This document shows, one piece after another, positions 15,818 to 25,704 of a DNA stretch of 64,000 nt. The DNA comes from JAJTHC01 sp044348005 (GTDB lineage Bacteria; Cyanobacteriota; Vampirovibrionia; Vampirovibrionales; JAJTHC01): assembly GCA_044348005.1 (NCBI GenBank), contig JBIKTR010000003.1, positions 127,662 through 191,661 of the forward strand, written 5' to 3'. The notes beneath the pieces were generated by a model that did no database searches, had not been told where the DNA came from, and was given only the letters and a program-made list of their open reading frames with translations. The position numbers and the translations under genes are program-made. How positions within the stretch are numbered: the stretch's first letter is position 1; every line of letters starts with the position of its first letter.

Positions 15818-17791
15818 ATGAACAGTGTACACGATTTTTATGAGGGAAGCTCGTTGCAACAGTTTAGAAATGTCTTCTATGTGCGAAGACCTATTCTCTC
15901 TATCAAAGAGCATAGGTGGTTTAAACTCGCACTGATTGGGCTTTTGGCTGCCTTTTGCTTCCCTGGTTTTAGCGTTGCGCAAACCACTGTCACTGAAATT
16001 CAAAAAACCCTAAGTGAAGGTTCCGCCCTTGAAGGGGGGCTTCCCAATTATGACAAATCCATTACCGTGTATCATGTGTACATCGAAGGCAATACCTTGG
16101 TGGATGAAGCACGCCTGCGTAATGTGATGACCCTACGCCCCAGTGTCGTCTACAGTAAAACGGCGTTGCAAAACGATTTAAAACGTATTTATGAACTCGG
16201 CTATTTCACAGAACAAATGAAGGCGGTGCCCAAAGCCACGAAAGACGGCATTGTAATCTACATTACTTTAGAAGAAAACTCGCCAGTCACTGGCATTGAA
16301 ATTAAAGGCAATCAAGTCCTTACGGATGCTGAGATTGAAAAGATTTTTGCGGATCAAATCGGGTTGCCTCAAAATATCGAAGCGCTCAATGCGGGTATTG
16401 CCGAACTTGAAAAAAAGTATGTCAGTGAAGGCTATATTCTCGCTAAAGTGGTGGATATTGCCGACACCCCTGAAGGTACGCTAATGTTAAAGGTGGATGA
16501 AGGCGTTATTGAAAGCATTAAAGTGGTGGGCAACCGTAAAACCAAAGACTTTGTGGTGACCAAAAACTTGGTGCTAAAAACTGGCGACGTGTACAACGAC
16601 ACCACCATGAATGACGATTTAAAACGCTTATTTTCCCTACAAGCCTTTGATGACGTGCGCCGCGTGCTCACCCCTAATACGAAGCATCCTGAAAAATATG
16701 ACTTGGTTGTTGAAGTGGATGAAAAACGATCAGGGGCCTTTTCTTTAGGAGGGGGGATCGATACCATTACAGGATTCTTTGGCTCTGTGGGCTATAGTGA
16801 CCCTAACTTTTTAGGACGGGGCGAAAACCTAACCACACAAATTGGCGTGGGTTCTGGCATTATTGGCAGAGACACCCGCACCCAAGCCCGAACCCCCACC
16901 TACCAAGTGGATTTGGGTTGGTCAACGCCCTATTTGGCAGGAACGGACAATGCCTTTAGCGTCAACCTGTTTGGCCGAGATTTACAAAGTTTCAACGTGC
17001 CTTTGGCACTTGAGCGTCGTATTGGCGGCGGAGCCACTATTTCTCGTGCCATTCAACGCTTTGAAAACGTTTCAGCCAGTTTGGGTTTAAAGGTTGAAAA
17101 TGTGGCCCTTCGTGAAGGGGGCAGTACCAGCAATTTAGACTTTTTCAACATTGGTGCAACAGAACGTGCCAGAGAACTCGGCCAAGGGGGAACCTTTGTT
17201 AGCCTTGGCCCTACCATTGCGTATGACAACCGAAACAACCGTTACGACCCGACTTCAGGGTGGTTTAATACGGCTTCAATTGGAGGCACCCTGGGCTTTG
17301 GAGCAGACAGTTACGGCACGGCAAGCGTCAACTTACGCAAGTACTTTCAGTTGAATAAGACGCTTTCTTTGGCGTGGAATGGGCAACTTTCTTCGTCGCT
17401 CTTTAATGATATTCCCGATTTTAATGCCTTTCGTCTAGGGGGCCCCTTCACCGTGCGTGGGTATCAAGAAGGGGGGCTGGGAATTGGTTCTGGTCAGGCG
17501 ATCAGTAGTATTGAGTTGCGTTCAAAGTTCCCACTCTTTGGTAAGATGAAGGACATTGCCTTCCTTGAAACGCTCCGCGTCGTAGGTTTTATGGATGCTG
17601 GTACCTTGTTTAATGAAAGTCAGGTGAATAGCCTCTTTGCGCGTAAGGGCGATGGACTTTCCGTTGGGGCTGGTATTCGTTTAACCATTCCGGGTGTAGG
17701 CCCCTTACGCTTTGATTACGCTGTTCCGCTGATTAAAACGAATAAAGATTACCAACAGAACTTCAGCTTCGGGGTGGGGCAAAAGTTCTAA
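15818..17791 (+). CDS. Outer-membrane assembly factor of the Omp85/BamA family
   Basis: 657 residues from ATG 15818. A TTG at 15854 with GAGGGAA 7 bases upstream is an equally good start and gives a 35-residue signal peptide. The hydrophobic stretch LALIGLLAAFCF with cleavage near FSVAQ sends it to the periplasm. Three POTRA domains follow (about residues 75-330: VYHVYIEGNTLVDEARLR, ITGIEIKGNQVLTDAEIE, IESIKVVGNRKT), as in cyanobacterial Omp85. The C-terminal 16-stranded barrel carries GPFTVRGYQEGGLG and ends in Phe. It inserts beta-barrel proteins into the outer membrane and proves a diderm envelope. Confidence 0.92.
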   Translation: MNSVHDFYEGSSLQQFRNVFYVRRPILSIKEHRWFKLALIGLLAAFCFPGFSVAQTTVTEIQKTLSEGSALEGGLPNYDKSITVYHVYIEGNTLVDEARLRNVMTLRPSVVYSKTALQNDLKRIYELGYFTEQMKAVPKATKDGIVIYITLEENSPVTGIEIKGNQVLTDAEIEKIFADQIGLPQNIEALNAGIAELEKKYVSEGYILAKVVDIADTPEGTLMLKVDEGVIESIKVVGNRKTKDFVVTKNLVLKTGDVYNDTTMNDDLKRLFSLQAFDDVRRVLTPNTKHPEKYDLVVEVDEKRSGAFSLGGGIDTITGFFGSVGYSDPNFLGRGENLTTQIGVGSGIIGRDTRTQARTPTYQVDLGWSTPYLAGTDNAFSVNLFGRDLQSFNVPLALERRIGGGATISRAIQRFENVSASLGLKVENVALREGGSTSNLDFFNIGATERARELGQGGTFVSLGPTIAYDNRNNRYDPTSGWFNTASIGGTLGFGADSYGTASVNLRKYFQLNKTLSLAWNGQLSSSLFNDIPDFNAFRLGGPFTVRGYQEGGLGIGSGQAISSIELRSKFPLFGKMKDIAFLETLRVVGFMDAGTLFNESQVNSLFARKGDGLSVGAGIRLTIPGVGPLRFDYAVPLIKTNKDYQQNFSFGVGQKF

Positions 17792-17851
17792 GACTTCTAT
17801 AGCTTTTTAACAAACATATAGTATTCGAGAGATGAAACGGAATTAAAGCCC

Positions 17852-18094
17852 TTAACGCAATAAAACAGTGACGACTTCACCGTCGTTGTAAGCAAGTCCA
17901 CCTTCAATAGGCAGGCTTCGCTTTTCACCGCTTAGGGTTTCATAACGCAACGCCCCTTTTTTTAAGCGTACCAACACTTGCTGACGCTTGGCAAGGATGC
18001 CTAATTCCCCACTAGGACTGGGTAATACGACCGAACGCACGGCTTCATCAACCGTAACAGCACTAGGAGACATGACTTTTAAGAAGATGGACAT
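17852..18094 (-). CDS. atpC: ATP synthase epsilon subunit, N-terminal domain only
   Basis: 80 residues. The sequence matches the beta-sandwich half of F1 epsilon: LKVMSPSAVTVDEAVRSVVLPSPSGELGIL, then GALRYETLSGEKRSLPIEGGLAYNDGEVVTVL. Typical subunits have 130-140 residues with two C-terminal helices that inhibit ATP hydrolysis; these are absent here, and the stop comes right after the sandwich. It lies 46 bases after atpD. Pairing of beta and epsilon apart from the other subunits is the cyanobacterial arrangement. Loss of the inhibitory helices implies another brake, or none, on ATPase activity. Confidence 0.88.
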   Translation of the reverse strand: MSIFLKVMSPSAVTVDEAVRSVVLPSPSGELGILAKRQQVLVRLKKGALRYETLSGEKRSLPIEGGLAYNDGEVVTVLLR

Positions 18095-18140
18095 CAGTGA
18101 AAACCTTTATTGTCTTTAAATGAAGGGGCAGGGAGGCTTC

Positions 18141-19553
18141 TTAAGCAGGAACGGCTTCGAGTTCTTCTGCTTTTTTCACCACATCTTCAATGGAACCACA
18201 CATGTAAAAGGCTTGTTCAGGCAAGCTGTCATACTTGCCGGCCAAGATTTCTTTAAATCCACGCAAGGTATCTTCTAGCTTTACGTAACAACCAGGGACA
18301 CCGTTAAAGACTTCCGCCACATGGAAGGGTTGAGACAAAAAGCGTTGAATGCGTCGCGCTCTTCCCACCACGGCTTTGTCTTCATCAGAAAGTTCATCCA
18401 TCCCCAAAATGGCAATGATGTCTTGCAAGTCTTTATAACGCTGAAGCACCGCTTGCACCGCACGAGCCGTTTCATAGTGCTCGTCTCCCACAATTTTAGG
18501 ATCCAACGCTTTAGAAGAAGAATCCAAAGGATCCACAGCAGGGTAAATACCCATTTCCGCAATTTTACGAGACAACACGGTCGTCGCGTCTAAGTGAGCA
18601 AACGTGGCGGCTGGGGCGGGATCGGTCAAGTCATCAGCCGGTACGTAAACGGCTTGAATCGAGGTGATCGCACCGTCTTTCGTGGACGTAATGCGTTCTT
18701 GAAGGCTGGCCATTTCGTCCGCCAAGGTGGGCTGGTAGCCTACAGCAGAAGGCATACGCCCCAAGAGCGCCGACACTTCAGAACCCGCTTGCGTGAAGCG
18801 GAAGATGTTGTCTACAAATAAAAGCACGTCTTGCTTGGCTTCATCTCGGAAGTATTCTGCAATCGTCAAAGCCGAAAGTGCCACACGTAAACGAGCCCCT
18901 GGGGGTTCGTTCATTTGCCCGTAAATCAGGGCGACTTTGTCTAAAACTTTAGAATCTTTCATTTCATGGTACAGGTCGTTCCCTTCACGTGTGCGTTCAC
19001 CCACACCTGCAAATACGGAAACCCCACCATGGCCTTTAGCAATGTTGTTAATCAATTCCATAATAATAACGGTTTTACCGACGCCTGCTCCGCCAAACAA
19101 ACCGATTTTACCCCCTTTGGAATACGGGGCCAGCAAGTCAATGACCTTAATGCCTGTTTCGAAAATTTCTTGATCCGTAGACTGTTGTTCAATCGAAGGG
19201 GCAGGGCGGTGAATCGACCAATGACTTTCAGCACGAACAGGGCCAGCGTTGTCTACAGGTTGACCCAACACGTTAAGGATTCGTCCCAAGGTAGGCGTTC
19301 CCACAGGCACTTTAATCGGGGAACCAGTGTCTAACACATCCATGCCACGGGTTAAGCCTTCTGTGCCGTCCATCGCAACAGAACGGACACGGTTGTTGCC
19401 TAAGTGACTTTGTACTTCAGCCACCAAGGTGGTGGAACCTGATTCATGATTCACCTTCATTTGCAAAGCGTTATAAATGGCCGGCAACTGCCCAACAGGG
19501 AACTCCACATCAATAACAGGACCAATAACTTGGGTGATTTTACCGTGAGACAT
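18141..19553 (-). CDS. atpD: ATP synthase F1 beta subunit
   Basis: 470 residues from ATG 19553, which has GGAG 9 bases upstream; the frame extends 45 bases further without a better start. Catalytic subunit of F1: Walker A GGAGVGKTVII, catalytic Glu in GERTREGND, Walker B VLLFVDNIFRFTQAG, and the AFYMCGSIEDV end. Full length. It heads a two-gene unit with atpC; the rest of the synthase genes are elsewhere. The gene is divergent from panD. Confidence 0.97.
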   Translation of the reverse strand: MSHGKITQVIGPVIDVEFPVGQLPAIYNALQMKVNHESGSTTLVAEVQSHLGNNRVRSVAMDGTEGLTRGMDVLDTGSPIKVPVGTPTLGRILNVLGQPVDNAGPVRAESHWSIHRPAPSIEQQSTDQEIFETGIKVIDLLAPYSKGGKIGLFGGAGVGKTVIIMELINNIAKGHGGVSVFAGVGERTREGNDLYHEMKDSKVLDKVALIYGQMNEPPGARLRVALSALTIAEYFRDEAKQDVLLFVDNIFRFTQAGSEVSALLGRMPSAVGYQPTLADEMASLQERITSTKDGAITSIQAVYVPADDLTDPAPAATFAHLDATTVLSRKIAEMGIYPAVDPLDSSSKALDPKIVGDEHYETARAVQAVLQRYKDLQDIIAILGMDELSDEDKAVVGRARRIQRFLSQPFHVAEVFNGVPGCYVKLEDTLRGFKEILAGKYDSLPEQAFYMCGSIEDVVKKAEELEAVPA

Positions 19554-19734
19554 ATGCGTTGACTCCATTCTTAAAAGACAAGTCCCTATGGGGAACAACT
19601 ATTAAACTGCTTCTATTGTGATTCAAACAAAGCGGTGCGTCAATGAAAAAATACTATAGATTCTAAACATGGCTTGTGTTAGACTTTTATTTTAAAGATA
19701 ATGACAACGTTCTCCCTCGTAAGGATTTAAACTT

Positions 19735-20085
19735 ATGAATTTGTCGATGCTCAAAGCGAAAATACACCGTGCTACCGTTACTCAGACGGATCTTCACTAT
19801 GAAGGATCCATCACCATTGATGCCGCCTTGCTTGAGACGGCGGGTATTTTGCCCTATGAACAGGTGGATGTGCTTAACATCAATAACGGCCAGCGTTTTA
19901 CCACCTATGCCATTCAAGGCGAACGGGGTTCAGGTGTTATCGGCATCAATGGAGCGGCGGCTCGTTTGGCTCAGCCGGGTGATTTGGTGATTATTTGTGC
20001 CTTTGCTCAATTTGCGTCTGAAGAAGCATCTCAATACACGCCCACGATTGTATTTGTCAATAAGCAAAACACCCCCATTATTTAG
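19735..20085 (+). CDS. panD: Aspartate 1-decarboxylase precursor
   Basis: 116 residues. PanD makes beta-alanine for pantothenate and CoA. The self-cleavage site Gly24-Ser25 lies in HYEGSIT, where Ser25 becomes the pyruvoyl cofactor; Lys9 (LKAKIHRA), Tyr58-like and the GERGSGVIGINGAAA segment match the family. Length is normal. Divergent from atpD with a promoter region of about 180 bases. Confidence 0.95.
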   Translation: MNLSMLKAKIHRATVTQTDLHYEGSITIDAALLETAGILPYEQVDVLNINNGQRFTTYAIQGERGSGVIGINGAAARLAQPGDLVIICAFAQFASEEASQYTPTIVFVNKQNTPII

Positions 20086-20149
20086 ACTTGGCCCCCGATT
20101 GGAGACGGTACGTTTGCCGATCCACCTTCTTGCTCGTAACTTTGCCAAA

Positions 20150-20220
20150 AACAACCGACTTTTTCTGTGTCTTCGTTTATGTACACGCCCGCACAAAAAA
20201 ATCTAGGCGCCTAGAATAGC
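20150..20220 (-). repeat. Hairpin element B, copy 3 (partial)
   Basis: On the minus strand it reads CTAGGCGCCTAG (a perfect 12-base palindrome, 20203-20214), then TTTTTTTGTG, the shared loop GGGCGTGTACATAAACG, and CACAGAAAAA, which pairs with the T-rich arm. It shares the palindrome and loop with the copies at 25834 and 54715, but the outer arms are not seen. It lies between panD and purA. Confidence 0.65.
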
Positions 20221-20365
20221 CTACTGTAAGGAAAACTCTTTAAAACACTATACAACGAACACACAACCGCTAGACGAAACATACCCTTTTTTTCGTGGCT
20301 TTATTTACATAGTTTGTGTCATAATAAAAAGAGGGTTCGTGCTGAAATAAAAAGGAAGCCGTCAG

Positions 20366-21685
20366 ATGATTCAAACGAAAGACTTACATAATGTGATTGT
20401 TGTGGGAGCCCAATGGGGGGATGAAGGCAAGGCGAAAGTCGTGGATATGCTGGCTGAAGGGGCGGATGTCGTCATTCGTAGCCAAGGGGGATGCAACGCT
20501 GGGCATACGGTTAAGTTCAACGGCGAAACCTTTAAGTTTCATCATCTGCCTTCGGGGCTGTTGTACCCTGAAAAATGGTGTATTATTGGTTCAGGCGTGG
20601 TGATTGCCCCTGAAGTGCTTAAAAAAGAATTGGACGACCTTCACGCCAAAGGCTATTCTACCCACAATCTTAAAATATCGGAACGCTGCCATGTGACGTT
20701 GCCTTATCATATTGAACAAGACAAGCGTCAAGAATTGCTTCGTTCGGCCAACGCCCCTGAATCGAAAATCGGCACGACAGGACGAGGCATTGGCCCCACC
20801 TATATGGACAAAGTGGGACGCATCGGCATTCGTGCTGGAGATTTACTCGAACCCCCTGATGTGTTGCGTAAGCAGATTGAGCGCATTGTGTCTGAAAAAG
20901 GCTTTTTTGAACAAGCCAGCGTTCCCTATTTGTTGGATGTTTGCGAGGCTTACAAAGCCATTTTAGCTCCCTATGTGACGGACACCGTGGCCTTATTGCA
21001 AGACGCCTTGACTCAAAATAAACGCCTTTTGTTTGAAGGGGCGCAAGGCACGTTGTTAGATGTTGATTTTGGCACCTATCCCTACGTCACCAGCTCTAAT
21101 TCCACCGCAGGCGGGGCTTGCACAGGCACTGGTGTTGGCCCTTCTAAAATTGACGCCACCTTAGGTGTGATGAAAGCCTACCTCACTCGAGTAGGGGAAG
21201 GGCCTTTCCCCACTGAACAGCAAAACGACGTGGGTGAACTGTTGGGGGAACGCGGGCAAGAATTCGGCACCACCACAGGGCGTAAACGCCGAACAGGCTG
21301 GTTTGACTGCGTGGTGGCTCGTTACGGGGTCGAAGTCAACGGCCTAGACGGTATTGCCCTTACGAAACTGGATGTTTTAGATACCTTTGCGGAAATTAAA
21401 ATCGCCACGCATTATCGCCACAAACAGACCCATGACCTTTATGATCGCTTTCCAGCGAGTTTAAGCCTGCTGGCTGATTTAGAACCGGTGTATGAAACCC
21501 TTGAAGGCTGGCAAAGTGACACCACCCAAATTACAGCGTTTGAAGCGTTACCCCCCGCATGCAAAGCCTATTTAAAGCGCTTGGAAGAAGTGTCTCATTG
21601 CCCTGTGTGGATGGTGAGTGTGGGGCCTGAACGCCAGCAAACCATGATCCGTCAAAATGTGTTTAAACGTGCCGTAGCGCTTTAA
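20366..21685 (+). CDS. purA: Adenylosuccinate synthetase
   Basis: 439 residues. It joins IMP and aspartate with GTP in the first committed step of AMP synthesis. The N-terminus has GAQWGDEGKAKVVDML, where the almost invariant GDEGKGK loop has Ala for the second Gly; the catalytic Asp and NAGHTV His are present. IGTTGRGIGPTY, FEGAQGTLLDVDFGTYPYVTSSN and TTTGRKRRTGWFD are all typical. AAAGGAAG precedes the ATG. hisS follows after 17 bases and an exported protein gene 7 bases after that, so the three probably share a transcript. Confidence 0.95.
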   Translation: MIQTKDLHNVIVVGAQWGDEGKAKVVDMLAEGADVVIRSQGGCNAGHTVKFNGETFKFHHLPSGLLYPEKWCIIGSGVVIAPEVLKKELDDLHAKGYSTHNLKISERCHVTLPYHIEQDKRQELLRSANAPESKIGTTGRGIGPTYMDKVGRIGIRAGDLLEPPDVLRKQIERIVSEKGFFEQASVPYLLDVCEAYKAILAPYVTDTVALLQDALTQNKRLLFEGAQGTLLDVDFGTYPYVTSSNSTAGGACTGTGVGPSKIDATLGVMKAYLTRVGEGPFPTEQQNDVGELLGERGQEFGTTTGRKRRTGWFDCVVARYGVEVNGLDGIALTKLDVLDTFAEIKIATHYRHKQTHDLYDRFPASLSLLADLEPVYETLEGWQSDTTQITAFEALPPACKAYLKRLEEVSHCPVWMVSVGPERQQTMIRQNVFKRAVAL

Positions 21686-21702
21686 AGGAACTTGTAGCCC
21701 CG

Positions 21703-22956
21703 ATGATGATGTTTCAAAAAATACAACGCCCCAAAGGCACACAAGATCTTACCCCAGATCTTTCTCATGCGTGGAAACATTTGCTAGACTTGGCCATGGG
21801 GACATTAGAACGGGCGAATTATAAAGCCATTCACACCCCGATTTTTGAAGCCACTGATCTGTTTGCGCGTGGGGTGGGGGAATCAACGGATATTGTGCAT
21901 AAAGAAATGTACAGCTTTGAAAAAAGTTCGCGCCGTTTGACGTTGCGTCCTGAAGGGACAGCAGGAGTGGCCCGAGCATTTGTGGAAAATAAATTGAGTC
22001 AACACGGTTTACCGCAACGCTTGTATTATTTCGGACCGATGTTTCGTTATGAGCGGCCGCAAGAAGGACGTCAACGGCAGTTTCACCAAATCGGGGCAGA
22101 ACTCATTGGGCTAGACACCCCTGCGGCCGATGCCGAAAGCATCCTGTTGGCGTGGCAAGTCTTAAACGCCTTAGGCATTGGTGATTTACGTTTAGAACTA
22201 AACACGGTGGGGGATCCTGCGGATCGCCCTCGTTTTCGTGAAAGTCTTCAAGCCTTATTAAAGCCTCATTTTCAAGCGCTTTGCCCTGACTGCCAGCGTC
22301 GTTTTGAACAAAACCCCATTCGTATGTTAGATTGCAAAGTCCCGACGTGTCGAACGATTTATACCAGTGATGCGGTGGAAGACTTTCTTGAACACTTTAC
22401 GTGGTCCACCGAAGCAAGTGAGGCGTTTGAAGCGTTATGTCATATTTTAAGCGTCAATGGCGTACCGTTTACGATTAATCGTCGTATGGTCAGAGGCCTA
22501 GACTACTACTCTCGCACGGTGTTTGAGTTTGTCACGGAGCGGCTTGGCGCCCAAGGCACCGTGTGCGGAGGCGGTCGTTACAACGGGCTGATTGAAGCCC
22601 TCGGCGGGCCAGCCACCCCCGCCATTGGCTGGGCCATGGGGGTGGAACGTTTGTTTAAGTTAATGACTCAGCCAGAGGCCCCTGCCTTAGATGCCTACAT
22701 CGTGACCGATTGCCATGCGGAAGCCTTTGGCTTTGCGGAACATTTACGCCAACAAGGGTTGCGGGTGGAAGTGGATTTGAGTAGCCGTCCTTTTGGCAAG
22801 CAATTGCAAGTCGCCAGTAAACGTTCGGCGCGTCATGTTTACACGATTGGTCGACAAGAAGTGGAAAGTGGTCTCATTCCCGTTAAAAACTTTGAAACAG
22901 GGGCGTCTTCCCACTTAAGCTTTGACTTTCACGCGACCTTAACCCCCAGAAAGTAG
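21703..22956 (+). CDS. hisS: Histidyl-tRNA synthetase
   Basis: 417 residues, class II synthetase. Motif 1 region QRPKGTQDLTPD, motif 2 RYERPQEGRQRQFHQIGAE, the histidine-specific RGLDYYSRTVFEF, and GGGRYNGL, with motif 3 GWAMGVERL. A C-terminal anticodon-binding domain covers about residues 325-410. Three ATG codons stand in tandem at 21703; AAAGGAA lies about 12 bases upstream. Confidence 0.95.
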   Translation: MMMFQKIQRPKGTQDLTPDLSHAWKHLLDLAMGTLERANYKAIHTPIFEATDLFARGVGESTDIVHKEMYSFEKSSRRLTLRPEGTAGVARAFVENKLSQHGLPQRLYYFGPMFRYERPQEGRQRQFHQIGAELIGLDTPAADAESILLAWQVLNALGIGDLRLELNTVGDPADRPRFRESLQALLKPHFQALCPDCQRRFEQNPIRMLDCKVPTCRTIYTSDAVEDFLEHFTWSTEASEAFEALCHILSVNGVPFTINRRMVRGLDYYSRTVFEFVTERLGAQGTVCGGGRYNGLIEALGGPATPAIGWAMGVERLFKLMTQPEAPALDAYIVTDCHAEAFGFAEHLRQQGLRVEVDLSSRPFGKQLQVASKRSARHVYTIGRQEVESGLIPVKNFETGASSHLSFDFHATLTPRK

Positions 22957-22963
22957 GGCGATC

Positions 22964-24040
22964 GTGATGCGACGGACACCTGCCTTTTTACTTGCTCTAG
23001 CGCTCATGTTCTCTAACGTGGGCAACCTTCAGGCAGAAAAAGCACCGTTAAAAACGCCTAAAAAACAACTCCTTCAAGCCGAAGCCCCTGAACCCAGCCC
23101 CCCCGAAGAAAAAGAAATGACGCGTCTTGAAGTGGCGCAAACCCTATTGACGCATTTTCAAATCCCCCCGTCTTGGACGTTGAGCGATCTTTCCCCTTTT
23201 AGAGACGTTCCCACCTTTGACCCCAATTACCCGTTGCTTGAAACGGCGTGGCAGTTTCATGTGTTGACGCCTAAGCCTTCTTGGCGACTGTTGCCCCATA
23301 CCCCCATGAGCCAACTCGACGTGTGGGTGGCGTTGAAGGGCTTGCTTCTGACTCAAGAATCCCTGAAAGATGAGTACAACATTGCCTTACTTTCTGAAGA
23401 TAAAAGTTTTGAAGCCCTCCCAGAATCTGTACAAAGAGATTTGGCAGTGTTATACGAACATTATGTGTTTGATGTGTTGAGAGATCTTCCCCTTACGCCC
23501 AACATTCCCGTCACCGATCGTTGGTTGAATGAACGCTTGGCGTTCTTGCCCCAAGCGCAAGAAATGCTCACGATGGATACCAAACGAGGCTTTACAGGCG
23601 TGGTATGGCGATTGATTCCAAGCTTGGGGGCGGGTTTCAACCTGGTTATTTCCCCTCAAGAAGCCATTTTAGGGCCTCGTTTGCGTTTGGGGCAAACCTT
23701 GTTTTTTCGCTTAAATGTGCCGTTGTACCCCACCAATAAGGATGTTATTGTGGAAGATTCCAGTTTGGCAGGGACCATTACGAAACTTGAAAAAGACGAG
23801 AAGCGCCCTGAACTTAGCTGGGTCACAGTGACGCTTAACACCGTGCGAAATGGTCATTCCAATGTGGTGTGGCGATTAAAGGCGGATTTGCATTTTCCGA
23901 TTTTAACGGTGCACGAACAGCCGTTGTCTAGTTTAGGGAGCTTGGCGAATTTGAAGATGCCTGAAGCAACGCAAGTGCAAAACTATATTTTACCCACGCA
24001 ACAGTTCACCACAAACACCACCGCGGTTGAAAGCCCTTAG
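22964..24040 (+). CDS. Exported protein with SLH-like N-terminal region
   Basis: 358 residues. A signal peptide (MMRRTPAFLLALALMFSNVG, cleavage near LQAEK) is followed by a Pro/Lys linker. Residues 52-130 resemble one to two S-layer-homology repeats: MTRLEVAQTLLTHF, LSPFRDVPTFDPNYPLLETAW and PMSQLDVWVALKGLL. The remainder (130-358) contains beta-rich segments without a family I can name. SLH domains bind secondary cell-wall polymers or, in cyanobacteria-like diderms, link peptidoglycan to the outer membrane. It directly follows hisS. Confidence 0.7.
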   Translation: MMRRTPAFLLALALMFSNVGNLQAEKAPLKTPKKQLLQAEAPEPSPPEEKEMTRLEVAQTLLTHFQIPPSWTLSDLSPFRDVPTFDPNYPLLETAWQFHVLTPKPSWRLLPHTPMSQLDVWVALKGLLLTQESLKDEYNIALLSEDKSFEALPESVQRDLAVLYEHYVFDVLRDLPLTPNIPVTDRWLNERLAFLPQAQEMLTMDTKRGFTGVVWRLIPSLGAGFNLVISPQEAILGPRLRLGQTLFFRLNVPLYPTNKDVIVEDSSLAGTITKLEKDEKRPELSWVTVTLNTVRNGHSNVVWRLKADLHFPILTVHEQPLSSLGSLANLKMPEATQVQNYILPTQQFTTNTTAVESP

Positions 24041-24137
24041 TGTGACGCGGGCCGTTCTTTTAATGCGGCGATTTTTTATTTCTGACGTATAATTCAAGTA
24101 ATGTCCCTTCCACATCTATATAAAAGAGATTAGTACC

Positions 24138-25703
24138 ATGTTAGATGCTTTAGCACGTTTTTTTTCCGTTGAAACCCCCACGCCTCCCGTATCCAAGTTC
24201 CCCATGCCTAACGAGCAATTCGTTAAGCCTTATAAAGATCTCCGAGCGTTCATCCAACTGCTCAAAGACGCGGACGAACTCATTGAAATCGACACCCCTG
24301 TCTCTGCCCATCTTGAAATTGCGGAAATCACCGACCGAGTCTCCAAATCTCAAGGAACGGCTAATAAAGCCCTGCTTTTTACGAATGTTGAAGGCTACGA
24401 CATGCCTGTCTTGATCAATGCGGTGGGTTCTTATGAACGTACGCTTATGGCATTAGGCGGGCGTTCGTTTGAAGAACTACAAGCCCGTATTGCCAAATAT
24501 GCCAAGCCCGATTTCGCTGCCCTTTCATCAAGTTCGATGTGGGACAAGATCGCTATGCTCCCTGAATACACAGAATTACGGCACGTCTTTCCTCGTCAAT
24601 TCAAGGGAACGGTGGCCCCTTGTCAAGAAGTCGTCATTACTGAGCCGACCCAAGCCATGCTCGATAAAATCCCTGTGTTGACCTGCTGGCCTGAAGACGG
24701 TGGCCCGTTTATCACCCTGCCTGCGGTCTTTACGAAAGACAGCATCACAGGCGATCGTAACGTGGGCATGTACCGTCTACAAAAGTATGACAATGCCACC
24801 ACTGGCATGCACTGGCACAAGCATCACGACGGTAACGATATTTACGAAAACTCGAAAAAATCGGGGAAAGATAGGCTTGAAGTCGCCGTCGTACTAGGGG
24901 CGCACCCTGCGGTGATTTATAGTGCAACGGCTCCTTTACCCAAGGGTTTAAATGAACTGCTTTTGGCGGGGTTTCTTAAAAATGCCCCAGTGGAAACCGT
25001 CAAATGTAAGACGGTGGATTTAGACGTGCCTGCTCATGCGGAAATTGTGCTAGAAGGCTATGTGCTTTATGACGAACTTCGCTGGGAAGGCCCGTTTGGG
25101 GATCACACAGGCTATTATTCGCTGGCGGATGATTTCCCCGTCTTTCACCTCACCGCGATGACGCATCGTAAGGATCCGATTTACATGACCACGATTGTGG
25201 GCAAGCCTCCGCAAGAAGATTGTTACTTAGGCAAAGCCACTGAGCAACTCTTTTTGCCCTTGTTGAAGATTTTTATTCCTGAAATTGTGGATATGAACCT
25301 GCCTTGGGAAGGCGTTTTTCACAACTGTGTGCTAGTCAGTATTAAAAAGCGTTACCCAGGGCATGCGCGTAAGGTCATGAGTGCCATGTGGGGCTTTGGG
25401 CAATTGATGTTTAGCAAGTACGTCGTAATTGTGGACGAGCATGTGAATGTGCAGGAGCTTAGCACGGTGGCGTGGCATGTCTTTAATAATACGGATCCCA
25501 AGCGAGACATGATGTTTGCCGAAGGGCCGATGGATATTTTGGATCACGCCACGCCGATTTGGGCCTATGGCAGTAAAGTGGGCATTGACGCGACCAAGAA
25601 ATGGGAAAGCGAAGGCTTTACGCGTCAATGGCCCAATGAAATTGAAATGAGTCCAGAGATCAAGGCGCAAGTGGATGTCAAATGGTCTTCGCTCTTTAAA
25701 TAA
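24138..25703 (+). CDS. UbiD-family decarboxylase
   Basis: 521 residues. The sequence follows the UbiD plan: an N-terminal FKDLRAFI-like domain, GNRNVGMYRLQKYD-type segment (here DRNVGMYRLQKYD), HWHKHHDG, and LRWEGPFGDHTGYY containing the conserved Glu-Asp region. These enzymes use prenylated FMN to decarboxylate aromatic acids such as polyprenyl-hydroxybenzoate in quinone synthesis. No ubiX prenyltransferase is in the window. About 30 extra N-terminal residues precede the usual start. It may belong to the menaquinone or ubiquinone route, but the substrate is not determined by sequence. Confidence 0.88.
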   Translation: MLDALARFFSVETPTPPVSKFPMPNEQFVKPYKDLRAFIQLLKDADELIEIDTPVSAHLEIAEITDRVSKSQGTANKALLFTNVEGYDMPVLINAVGSYERTLMALGGRSFEELQARIAKYAKPDFAALSSSSMWDKIAMLPEYTELRHVFPRQFKGTVAPCQEVVITEPTQAMLDKIPVLTCWPEDGGPFITLPAVFTKDSITGDRNVGMYRLQKYDNATTGMHWHKHHDGNDIYENSKKSGKDRLEVAVVLGAHPAVIYSATAPLPKGLNELLLAGFLKNAPVETVKCKTVDLDVPAHAEIVLEGYVLYDELRWEGPFGDHTGYYSLADDFPVFHLTAMTHRKDPIYMTTIVGKPPQEDCYLGKATEQLFLPLLKIFIPEIVDMNLPWEGVFHNCVLVSIKKRYPGHARKVMSAMWGFGQLMFSKYVVIVDEHVNVQELSTVAWHVFNNTDPKRDMMFAEGPMDILDHATPIWAYGSKVGIDATKKWESEGFTRQWPNEIEMSPEIKAQVDVKWSSLFK

Positions 25704-25704
25704 G

